A DNA stretch of 15,904 nucleotides from Fennellomyces sp. T-0311. Lineage: Eukaryota; Mucoromycota; Mucoromycetes; Mucorales; Lichtheimiaceae. A model generated the notes under the pieces. It was not told the DNA's origin. It worked only from the letters and a program-made list of their open reading frames with translations, and ran no database searches. Shown piece after piece: positions 8,160 through 15,904 of this stretch. The stretch covers positions 1-15,904 of the forward strand of contig JALLLT010000144.1 of assembly GCA_025266875.1 (NCBI GenBank), in the 5' to 3' direction. Each line of letters starts with the position of its first letter. Positions within the stretch are counted from its first letter, which is position 1. A program made the translations under genes and the position numbers.

Positions 8160-10640
8160 TCAAGGAATACACAGTTGGCGTTCTTTGTCTTCGACTTGAC
8201 GATACAGGATTCCGTCGACCAAATGGTAATGTTCCACATCATTTCCAGTTCGGAGTTGTGCCAACAAATTTTGTGTCCATTCGTCATCCTCATAGTGTCC
8301 CTGCGCCTCCTTCCTCATATCTTCGCCTAGTTGGATCTTGTAGACGAGATGTAGCTCCCGGTATGCATTGGGGTGAGAGGGTGTGTGCGGAGGGCGTTTG
8401 CTCAAAGCATCTGCTGCTTGATTCCGTTCACGTGGAATATGATGGATATCGAACTTGTAGGACAGAAAGGTCTCTAGCCAATGGATTTGGCATTTCGACA
8501 GGTTTGTGTTCGTGCGTAGACTAGACAGCGCTCGATTGTCGGTGAAGACAGTGAATGTTTGCATGTCCAGGTAGTGTCTCCATTTGCCAAGGCAGTGCTT
8601 GAGGGCAAGCATCTCCTGTTCGTACACTGAATAGTTCAATTCCGCAGGTGACATGGAGCGGGATGTGAACGCAATCGGGTGTAACTTCCCGTCGAACTGT
8701 TCTTGAGACAAAATACCACCGATAGCAGTTGTCGACGAGGCGTCTGTGTGGAGGTAGAACCGCTTATTGGGGTCGGGCAGTGCCAGCACTGGCGCCGAAG
8801 CCAATTTTTGCTTGAGTGTGTCAAAGGCGGACTGCTCAACAGACGTCCATTGCCATGGAGTATTTTTGCGAAGGAGCTTGGTGAGAGGTTGCACAATGCC
8901 AGAGTAACCATCAATAAAGCGGTGATAGTAATTGGCAAGACCCAGGAAACATTGGACATCCTTGACGCTAGTCAGTGGTGGCCATTCCATGACAGCTTGA
9001 ACCTTTCCAGAATCAGTGTGCAAACCTTTGGGATCGATGACATGACCCAGAAACTCCAGTTTCTGTACCCCAAACTCGCACTTCTCGCGCTTGGCATATA
9101 ATTTGTGTTCCCTCAATGTTTGCAGCACGTTACGCAACATTTCGTCATGCTCGTGTCGCGTTTTTCCGTACACCAAAATGTCGTTCAAAAATACAATGAC
9201 GCCACGGTCGAGGTACGGCGAAAAAATGTCCTGCATCATGCGCATGAAGGTTGCCGGGGACAAAGTCATACCGAATGGAAGGACCAAAAATTCCCAGAGT
9301 CCATAACGAGTCAAAAAAGCGGTCTTTGGAATGTCAGACTCGGTTACACGGACCTGGTGGTACCCTGAGCGAAGGTCCAGTTTCGAGAACCATTTTGCGC
9401 CTTGCAGCTGGTCCAGTAGGTCGTTCGTGTGCGGTAGAGGGTATTTGTCCTTGACGGTAATGGCATTGATCGCACGATAATCAATTACCATTCTCAGCGA
9501 TTTGTCCTTCTTTGCTACGAACAAGACTGGGGCTTCATATGGGGACTTGGAGGGGCGAATCCAGCCTTTGGCAATCAGATCATCAAGTTGTCGTCGAAGT
9601 TCCTTGAGTTCGTAGTTGGAAAGACGATATAACTTTTTCGCTGGTATCTTGTGTCCTGGTTCCAGAGGAATTGTGTGGTCAATGTTCCGCTTAGGTGGCA
9701 AGCCTGGTGGAAGATCCTCAGGGAACACATCAGAATATGCATCGATTAGCGATGCTAGCTCCTCGGAGCTCTTCTTCACCTCGGAAGGAGAGTGTGATGT
9801 CGTCGATATAGCTGAATACTGAATTGTTGCTGATTGCTGACTTGTCGATTGCTGAGTTGTCGAGCTGTTGCGCTCCATTGACATCACCATTTGACTTGTT
9901 GCTGAATCCACATCCGCATCCACATCCACATTGCCGACTGCTGCATCTCCTTCGTTCTCCACGCAACCCTTGAGGACAATAGCATATGCTTCGAATTCTC
10001 CTTGCTTACGCATGCGATTGAACTGTCGACGTGATATGAATTGAACCTCTAGTTGCTCCCGTGAGGGGTGAGGTGTGTCGTCACCACACAACACTACACC
10101 ACCTCGCACAGTGGCGCAATTCCCTTGCCAATCCAAGTGCGGTTGTTCGTCGTAATGCCAGGGTTTTCCCAGAATGATGTCATGGCTGGTACTCTTAATC
10201 CCTGTAAATGCCTTAACTCGAGTCTGGTAATGGTCACCAATTTGAATGTCCAGATCAATTGAGTTTTGAGAAGACGATGAGGTCTCATTCCCAAAGGTGA
10301 CAACACCACTGTCAGGTTGGTACTTGTGCGTGAGACCATGACGAACAATATAATCATGCGAGACAAAGTTGTGCGTAGCACCAGAATCCAATAGAAAACG
10401 AGCAGGATAGGTTTGGCAAAGTCCATTGATTCTTATTGGTTTATGATGGTTACTGCTACTACTCTCGCTATTCTGTCCTATGGCTGAGTTCTCTTGAAGC
10501 TTGACCTCAGGGCCAGAATTCATGCCAGGGTTTTCTTGATCACTGTCGACACGACCTGGCTGCGTACGTGTCGACACATTTAGTTTTTTGCCTTGTTCAT
10601 CAGGGGACACTGGGCCTTGATGTGTCCTTGATTTCCACAA
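8160..10640 (-). pseudogene. pol: pol, 5' part: aspartic protease, reverse transcriptase, RNase H
   Basis: The region is reached by a -1 frameshift from gag, so the frame's upstream edge is not a start. The protease active site is DSGATHNF (D85). The reverse transcriptase spans about 320-500, with LDLRSGYHQ and LPFGMTLSPATF. The catalytic YxDD motif reads FLND (N486, codon 9185-9183), so one of the two metal-binding aspartates is lost and polymerase activity should be abolished. RNase H keeps its acidic residues (HTDAS, YEQEMLAL, FTDNRAL, AADALSK). The frame stops at TGA 8162-8160, just before the integrase zinc region, and continues in the same frame beyond it. Order and motifs fix the family as Ty3-type. 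Confidence 0.93.
10524..10589 (-). promoter_or_regulatory. -1 ribosomal frameshift signal: A AAA AAC plus H-type pseudoknot
   Basis: In the gag frame GCA AAA AAC TAA places the slippery heptamer A AAA AAC (10589-10583) directly before the gag stop. Slipping back one base continues as CTA AAT into pol. Six nucleotides downstream a 10-bp stem forms between TGTCGACACG (10576-10567) and CGTGTCGACA (10553-10544). The 13-nt loop contains GCCAGG (10560-10555), which pairs with CCTGGC (10529-10524) 14 nt past the stem. Spacer, stem and loop lengths suit a -1 frameshift pseudoknot, which sets the Gag to Gag-Pol ratio in retroelements. Confidence 0.85.
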
Positions 10641-12238
10641 CGGAAACAGCGGCCTTGACTCCTAGCATCCTCCCAGGAGAGCTTGGACTTGCGGATGGTG
10701 TGCTCTGAGGACTTAGACGTGTCTTGAGGGCGGCTGTTGCTTTTATCATGGCGGCGACTGGTCTTGTGCTTGTGGTGGGATGACTTTCCTTGATGCCTTG
10801 GGCGGTCAGCATTCTGTCGACTGCGATTGAACTTGTGGTTGTCATAGTCCTCAGCAATTTTCATTGCCTGTCGCAGAGTGGAGGGATTCTGAAGGTCGAC
10901 ATGGTCACTGGTGTCTGGCTTCAATCCACTGATGTAACGACGCAGTGCCTCCGCCTGACTAACGTCAGTACACTCCACAAATGCTGCTTGGAAGGCCGAG
11001 TTGTACTGTGTGACACTAGTACTTTGGCGCATCCTTTCCAGTCTGCTGCGGGTCACCTTGTACGAGTTGAGAGGAAGAAATCTGTCCCGGATCGCCTTTT
11101 GGAACGACTTCCAATCTTTGGGGTCCTCATGTTGCTGTCGCAGCATTCGCCACCACATTGTTGCATCGTCGATCATGTTGCTAGTTGCAATGTCCACTCG
11201 AAGAGACTTCTTAATGCGTGCCTTAGAGAAGTACTCATCCAGGTTGAAGAGCCAGGACTGCAACTTGCGATAGTCACCACCAAACTTCTCATCAGGAACC
11301 TTGAAAGTAAAGTGGGACGTGTGAGATCATGTGGGTATTTCTGCATCACTATCGGAAGACTGGCCACTGCTGGAGCCATCATCACTAAAGGCCAACATGT
11401 CAACATTGTCGCCAGATTGCGGAGGCGAATCATCACCCGAGTCCATGGATGACAATGGTACTGAGATGGCCCGCTCACGATGACGTTGTGAGGGCCTTGA
11501 CGCCTTCTCCTTGCCCCGAGTTGACTTCTTGATGTTGGGACCTTGGTGTGACATTTGGTGTGATGGTTGCAAATTGCTTTGTGTTTCCAACGTGGGGGTC
11601 AGTGCTTCCAATTTCGCCAATAGCATGTGCAAGGTATCACCAAGTTCGTTCACTCGCTGGTTTGTCACTTGATTGTCCTTGCGAATTTCTTCCAAGATGG
11701 GAGGGAATTCTGTTTGGAACTCCTGGCGTAGGGCCTCGACTCGGTTTAGTGCTTCAGTACCCAAGTCGTTCCCATGTGGAGTTGGTGTTTCGTGAGACAT
11801 TGCAATGGAGGTGTGAGACTGCCGTCTATGCTCCAAAGTTTTGCCTGTGAGTGGGTCGACGAAGTGTTGTAGTGCTACTGCGTGCTGTTCTGCAATCAGT
11901 CGTGGTTGCTCAACAATGTCAGTTGGTGCGTCCTGATACACTGTTGTCGATGACGATGACTGAATGACTGGTGGGAGGTTATATTCAAGTGCCCAGGCGT
12001 TTGGATTCCCTTGCAATTCGCCCGGGTCTGGTCGTTGATAACCTCGAACTACTTGATTCTGCAGCTCGTCTGCGTCCACCAAAGGAATCAAAGGTGGAAG
12101 ACGTTTGGGTTCTTGTCGATTTCCTGTCGACACTTTCACTAGCTCCAGGTTGCCTTCCAGTGCTAGTTGTTGCTGCCTTTTGTTCTGCGCGCGCGGCTTT
12201 CGCTTGTCGTTGATGAATCGAGTGTTGAAAAGCTTTCG
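10580..12238 (-). pseudogene. gag: gag (capsid-nucleocapsid) with one in-frame TGA
   Basis: Gag builds the virus-like particle and binds the element RNA. The frame is open from 12238, right after the primer-binding site, to TAA at 10582-10580, except for one TGA at 11329-11327. The 5' half is rich in Pro, Gln and Ser, with a helical stretch before the stop. After the stop comes a classic retrotransposon capsid (FKVPDEKFGGDYRKLQSWLF, MWWRML, WKSFQKAIRDRF, RRYISGL). A zinc knuckle CFRCGNQGHIKAQC (C-x2-C-x4-H-x4-C) follows near the end. No in-frame ATG occurs before 11800; GTG at 12139 or a lost ATG are candidates. The capsid call is firm; the N-terminus is not settled. Confidence 0.88.
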
Positions 12239-12244
12239 CTACCA
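12237..12244 (-). other. Primer-binding site for minus-strand DNA synthesis
   Basis: On the minus strand TGGTAGCG lies 2 nt inside the LTR end GTAACA. It is complementary to a tRNA 3' end CGCTACCA, which fits an initiator-Met-type tRNA. That assignment follows from family knowledge and cannot be checked without the host tRNA. Confidence 0.7.
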
Positions 12245-12246
12245 AG

Positions 12247-12252
12247 TGTTAC
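12247..12252 (-). repeat. Last 6 bp of the 5' LTR
   Basis: TGTTAC on the plus strand (GTAACA on the element strand) equals the terminus of the 3' LTR and sits at the right distance from the primer-binding site. The next base should be A, as in the 3' LTR at 4766, but here hAT sequence begins. The remaining 148 bp are displaced beyond the hAT element. Confidence 0.7.
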
Positions 12253-12370
12253 TAGGGATCGTCATTCACGGATCCGAAACGGATCGAGGTGGATCCGGAT
12301 CCGTTTCGTTTAAAACGGATCCGCTCATTTGGAATCCAGATCCGTTTCGTAAAAATCCGGATCCGATCCG
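12253..12370. repeat. hAT terminus with subterminal GATCCG repeats
   Basis: After TAGGGATCGTC, GATCCG occurs seven times: at 12271, 12292, 12298, 12318, 12339, 12360 and 12365. Several copies lie within CGGATCCG palindromes or after AAACG. Arrays of short subterminal motifs are the transposase-binding sites of Ac-like hAT elements, so this array probably serves the neighbouring gene. Confidence 0.75.
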
Positions 12371-12740
12371 AAATCCGAATAGTAAGAACAAGCTTCGAGA
12401 GAGATCAACGCTTCGTAGAAGGACAAATTAAAAGTAAGTGTATACGCTGATGTTTTTTATTGAATTAGCAGATGTTATATAGTACAACAGTCGAAAGCAG
12501 CGAGAAAAAAGGAAGAAAAGAGTAGGAAGAAGAAAAAGAAAGGAGAAAACGAAATAACACTAAGTGTAACGATGGGGAAGAAAATAAAAACAGATAAGGG
12601 TGGCGGGAGAGCAGAATGGCAGAAGCATTGAAAAGTGTTTGTAGGGAAGAAGGGGAGTTAAAAGTAAAAAGGAAAAGTGACCGTTGTAATGAGCACATAA
12701 AAAAAGCTTTTTACAACCATGCACAATCCCCATCTTGCTG
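12371..12740 (-). terminator. hAT transposase 3' UTR with poly(A) signal
   Basis: No gene is seen here. On the minus strand the stretch after the transposase stop is pyrimidine-rich, especially 12690-12481. AATAAA lies at 12461-12456, about 280 nt past the stop, and is the likely poly(A) signal. It keeps the transcript short of the subterminal repeats. Confidence 0.5.
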
Positions 12741-15097
12741 TTATTCTTCTCCAAAATACTTGCTCCACGAATCGAGAAGGACACTTGCTTCGAGTTTCTT
12801 GCTACTGAGTCGGTTTCGCTCACTTGGGATGTAGTGCTTTGCGCGAGAGAAAAGGCGTTCGGATCCCGTTGACGATGCAGGAATCGCCAAGTACCTGCGT
12901 GCCATCAGCCTTAGCTCCTGCCAATTGTTCACCTCCCGTTGCCAATACTCCAAAACGATCGAGTTGTTCTCCCCATCACTCTCGTCAGTGACGGTGTCAG
13001 CAGCAGCGTATTTCTCCAGCTGGTCAACGTTCGACCTCTTCTTCTTGATCAAAGCGTCTGGGTTGACTGTGCTTCGTTCTTGGCTCTTGGACGGCTTGTA
13101 CGATTGCCATGTATGCTCCACCATTTCTATTGCGTCTGCCCGGTATTCACCCCAGTTCTCGTCCTCCCACCATTCGTACTTGAGGCGTGGGTCCATGGCA
13201 GTAGCAACGGCGTACGCATGACCGTCAGCCTTGCAATAGTAGCCCTGCAACTTTTCCCAGCCGCACTTAGCTGCTTGCACCAATTCAGGCCAGGTCTAAA
13301 AGTATGATGTAAGTATATGGCATGGGATGACAGTCCTTGGCACGTATATCGACTCACCTTCTTCCATTCTCTTTGGTATGCTTCGAGTTTCCCCAGCAAC
13401 CGGTTATAGGCAAGGATAACCAAGTTCATGGTTGCATAGGACGAACCAGACAGCAATGGGGTCATTCTCGCAAATTCATGGAGCAGTTCGGCCATCTTCT
13501 CCAGACATTGCCATTCATAGTCGGTCAGATCGTACTTCTCAAGCCCTGCGATATTTCGGCATGTACTGCCATACGAGCGCTTGACTGTAAGCGCCCTCTG
13601 GATCATGCTATAGGTCGAGTTCCAACGAGTACGGACATCGAGGATCAGCTCACGGCAGTCTTCAGTCTCGACTTCGGTGATATCGGCATCCTCATTGTCC
13701 ATGCTTTGCGGTTGATGGCCTACCACCTTGAATGAGTTCCGGTATTGCTCCAGTCTTTGTGGGGATGCCCTGATGGCTACGATTCCTTTACGCAGCTTAC
13801 GCAACGTCTCGCCTAAGGTAAGTCATATTATAATTAATATGGAGGTGGACTTCTCTGATCGGTTTTTCTCTTACCTGCGCTGATAGTAATAGGCTCCTCT
13901 GTAGTCTGCAACGCTTGCTCTTCATCATCGTACGCCTCTGCTCCCAGTCCCTCGTGCAGAATTGCCTGTGCAGCCAAGTTGATGATATGTGTGATGCATG
14001 GGATACGATTTTCCTTGGCATCAAAGATGTCGGATCCGACCAGAAACTGCAATTCAACAGCCATCGTATCCATGTTGGATGCATTGTCTGCCGTCAGGAA
14101 AAAGGGCGTCGACAACAGGTCCCACTCGTTCAAGACGTTCATGAAAGCGCCTGCCATGTTCGCACCGGTGTGTGGTCCATTCAGAAGCTGAAGGCCGATG
14201 GCAACAGATTGCTGCTTCCATTCTTCATCGATCCAATGGGCTGTGATACCAAGGAACGGGACTCTCCATTCGCTCGTCCAAGCATCGACAGTGTACGAAA
14301 GGTACGGCTGACTTTTCAGGATACCATCCATACGGCTTCTGTAAAGCTGGTACACGTCGAGCAAATCACGGGAGATGGTGGTGTCACTGGGGAGCTTTAT
14401 GTGGGTGATACTCGGAGCGGATTGCACGAGATTCAGCAACCTTTGGAAGTACACGTTCTTGACAATGGCGAATGGCAATGCCGCAGACACAATGAACAGG
14501 CAAAGCAGTCTGCGGAAGAGCTCGGGATCGTAAGGCTGGAAGCTCGCCGTGGCGTTTGACAGGTACCCATGGAGCGTATTTCCCTGTGGTGGTGCATTGC
14601 GGGCCGTGTCCTTGTTAACGCCATGTTTGGACAAGTGTTTGGTCAATCCAGTAGTTGTTCCCTTCGGATCCTTGAAGCGTACACCGCAGAGTCCCTTGCC
14701 CAGCGGGTATTGGCAGTGGAAGTACGTGATGGCTGTCGTAGCGTCTTGCTTCGCCTCGAACCACTGGTACACCCAGCTTTTGCGTGCTTTTACCCCTTTT
14801 CTGGTGGCCTGGTCTTGGCTCGAAGTAGGCGCAACAGAATCAGCCTCATTGCTGGTGTCATTGTCTTCGTTTTCGAAATCAGTCGACATGGTGGAAAGCT
14901 GGCGGTCGATGGACATAGAGCTGCCCTCTCGCTCGTTCATCGAAGAGTCCTAAAGGAAGTGATGAGAATATGTTAGAGCAGGTAATTCAGGATGTACTTA
15001 TTGGCAGCACAGGACAACTTACTTCTTGGGCGAGTACGTTATCATCACGCGTAGTTGAAGTGCGCTTACCGAGGATAGAGAAAGCTGGTGGATTCAT
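12741..15097 (-). CDS. hAT-family transposase, four coding exons
   Basis: A cut-and-paste transposase acting in the nucleus on its own element. Exons are 15097-15023, 14949-13875, 13812-13358 and 13295-12741. The introns are 73, 62 and 62 nt, all GT-AG and frame-keeping, giving about 719 aa without a stop. The first exon starts MNPPAFSILGKRTS. A BED-type zinc finger has C104, C113, H130 and H134 (GLTKHLSKHG). The RNase H-like core has D247 (TVDAWTSEW) and D313 (LTADNASNMD), with CITHIINLAAQAIL following, as in hAT proteins. The third acidic residue cannot be placed by eye. The C-terminus carries the dimerisation motif (RYLAIPASSTGSERLFSRA, RNRLSSKKLEASVLL). Length and motif order are normal. 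Together with the terminus at 12253, this looks like a recent, possibly active copy. Confidence 0.93.
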
Positions 15098-15113
15098 CGT
15101 AAAAGTTGGATGC

Positions 15114-15204
15114 CTGTTGGGAGGAATTATGTCAGTAAAGAAGGTATGTGATTGAGTGCACGAAAGAGGATGCAGTTGTTGGATGTAAATGCAAAGTCTC
15201 ATAC
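15114..15204 (-). other. 5' UTR intron of the hAT transposase gene
   Basis: GTATGAG at the 5' side and CTGAC followed by CCTCCCAACAG at the 3' side make a strong 91-nt intron. It ends 17 nt before the ATG at 15097. There is no ATG in frame upstream, so it interrupts the leader. Confidence 0.65.
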
Positions 15205-15264
15205 CGTAGTGAGGAACAGTAATAAAAAGAATGTATTCTACTTTCAAACAAATTGCTCTTGAGA

Positions 15265-15272
15265 CTTATATA
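15265..15272 (-). promoter_or_regulatory. TATA box of the hAT transposase gene
   Basis: TATATAAG on the minus strand lies about 60 nt upstream of the leader intron and 168 nt upstream of the start codon. This predicts transcription starting near 15235-15245. No gene is seen between here and 15369. Confidence 0.5.
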
Positions 15273-15369
15273 GCTTGTTCAGCTTAGTTTTATGAGCCAT
15301 TGCCGATATTACGGATCAGCTAGACATAACCTGATGATAGTGTTCTTCCGGTGTGCCATAAGATAGCTA

Positions 15370-15828
15370 TCATCCTTCGGAAGAAGTCGCACAAAGGTTA
15401 TCATGAAGATCGGGTTGAGTATTTCCTAAAACATACAACCCTTTTACTAAATTGAGCAGCCTACCGCGATCGGAGTCTTCCGAATGGTCAATGTTATCAA
15501 CGATAAAACGGTTTGCATGATAGAGCTCAGCATTCGCGTATGGTGAACGAGCAACTTACGGATCGTAATAGATCGCGAACCTGCCTTTAGCATATTGTTC
15601 CGGCCATGTATATACTACATCATATCCCCGAAAGCACTCTATCTCCTTCCAAAATACTTTAGCTTGATTACCATCGGCATGATAACGACACCACTGACTC
15701 TGGAATGAAACGGCTAACAATCGTAATATCGCTGCACAAGGAGCACATAAGGCTACACACTCATTATCTTCTGTATCATCGACAGAGAGCTTGGATGGAT
15801 ACACTCTCGCCGAACACGCGAATGGATA
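15370..15828 (-). pseudogene. Unrecognised coding remnant broken by an in-frame TAA
   Basis: The minus frame is open from 15828 to TAA at 15558-15556 and contains ECVALCAPCAAILRLL, then KVFWKEIECFRGYDVVYTWP. It continues in the same frame for 61 more codons (ANAELYHANRFIVDNIDH, GRLLNLVKGLYVLGN) to TGA at 15372-15370. Both halves have protein-like composition, and there is no ATG in the frame. The stop may be a mutation. Alternatively the perfect donor GTAAGT at 15559-15554 may start an intron and the downstream match be chance. Another open frame overlaps the 5' side (up to the window end), which hints at a frameshift near 15805. I do not recognise the family; it may be host sequence or a captured fragment. 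Confidence 0.4.
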
Positions 15829-15904
15829 TTAATAACAACGCCGCTCGCAAGCCAGAAAGCCCTCTACTTTTTTCACTGTAGTTTACGATCCTTATTACCG
15901 CCCA

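Larger units (their letters stand above)
4760..12252 (-). mobile_element. Ty3-type chromovirus LTR retrotransposon with antisense accessory gene
   Basis: Read on the minus strand the order is: 5' LTR remnant (12252-12247), primer-binding site, gag, -1 frameshift signal, protease, reverse transcriptase, RNase H, integrase, chromodomain, an oppositely oriented coding region, polypurine tract and 3' LTR (4913-4760). Integrase after RNase H plus a chromodomain defines the chromovirus branch of Ty3-type elements. The span is about 7.5 kb. The copy is probably non-autonomous today: TGA interrupts gag and pol, an RT active-site aspartate is Asn, and the 5' LTR is broken by a hAT insertion. The hexamer GTCGAC is unusually frequent in it. 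Confidence 0.93.
12253..15904 (-). mobile_element. hAT transposon inserted in the 5' LTR; right end not in the window
   Basis: The element starts with TAGGGATCGTC at 12253, a hAT-type terminus. It then has subterminal GATCCG repeats and a complete hAT transposase gene on the minus strand. The 8 bp before it, AGTGTTAC (12245-12252), are the expected target duplication. No matching terminus with GATCCG repeats is found up to 15904. The element therefore either continues past the window or has lost that end. The 15370-15828 remnant would be inside it in the first case. Confidence 0.75.

Noticed and set aside
11548..11850. Plus-strand open frame opposite gag.
   Set aside because: It is a shadow of gag codons; gag on the minus strand has clear family motifs.
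15881..15894. Possible right hAT terminus: TAAGGATCGT on the minus strand resembles TAGGGATCGT at 12253.
   Set aside because: Only about 10 bp match, there is no GATCCG array beside it, and the next 8 bp (TTACCGCC) do not equal the expected AGTGTTAC duplication.
1..15904. CRISPR arrays, rRNA genes or bacterial operon signals.
   Set aside because: No regularly spaced repeats, rRNA-like sequence or prokaryotic gene arrangement; spliced genes and element types are eukaryotic.

Overview
The window reads as transposon-rich genomic DNA of a fungus. It holds spliced genes with short GT-AG introns (53-91 nt) and three classes of mobile element typical of fungal genomes. A tyrosine-recombinase Crypton with a Gcr1-type C-terminal domain, next to a chromodomain Ty3-type retrotransposon and a hAT transposon, would fit an early-diverging fungus such as a Mucoromycota species. 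That placement is inference; nothing in the window fixes the species.

Layout: (1) About 1-3730 is a Crypton-like element. Its single three-exon gene (761-3552, minus) encodes an apparently intact recombinase of about 893 aa. Related inverted motifs lie on both sides of the gene. (2) 3731-4759 is host or older sequence: a cluster of GTGGCTTA repeats, a tRNA-derived SINE-like sequence, and the first 75 codons of an unrecognised ORF cut off by an LTR. (3) 4760-12252 is a minus-strand Ty3/chromovirus retrotransposon: 3' LTR, polypurine tract, integrase with chromodomain, protease-RT-RNase H, gag, primer-binding site and the last 6 bp of the 5' LTR. Pol is joined to gag by a textbook -1 frameshift signal (A AAA AAC plus an H-type pseudoknot). 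Between integrase and 3' LTR lies an extra coding region in the opposite direction, with a twin C-x2-C-x6/7-C cysteine cluster. The copy is decayed: an in-frame TGA in gag, an in-frame TGA in pol, FLND in place of the RT YxDD motif, and several frame breaks in the antisense gene. (4) 12253 to the window end is a hAT transposon that inserted inside the 5' LTR, 6 bp from its inner edge. Its terminus carries seven GATCCG repeats. Its four-exon transposase (12741-15097, minus; about 719 aa) looks intact and has a TATA box, a 5' UTR intron and a poly(A) signal. (5) 15370-15828 carries a protein-like but interrupted coding remnant of unknown identity.

The nesting gives an order of events: host ORF, then the retrotransposon inserted into it, then the hAT inserted into that element's 5' LTR. 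It also predicts what lies past the right edge: the second hAT terminus, a copy of AGTGTTAC, about 148 bp of LTR, the 5-bp target duplication CCTGT and the rest of the interrupted ORF. The most novel candidates are the antisense cysteine-cluster gene and the compact frameshift pseudoknot.
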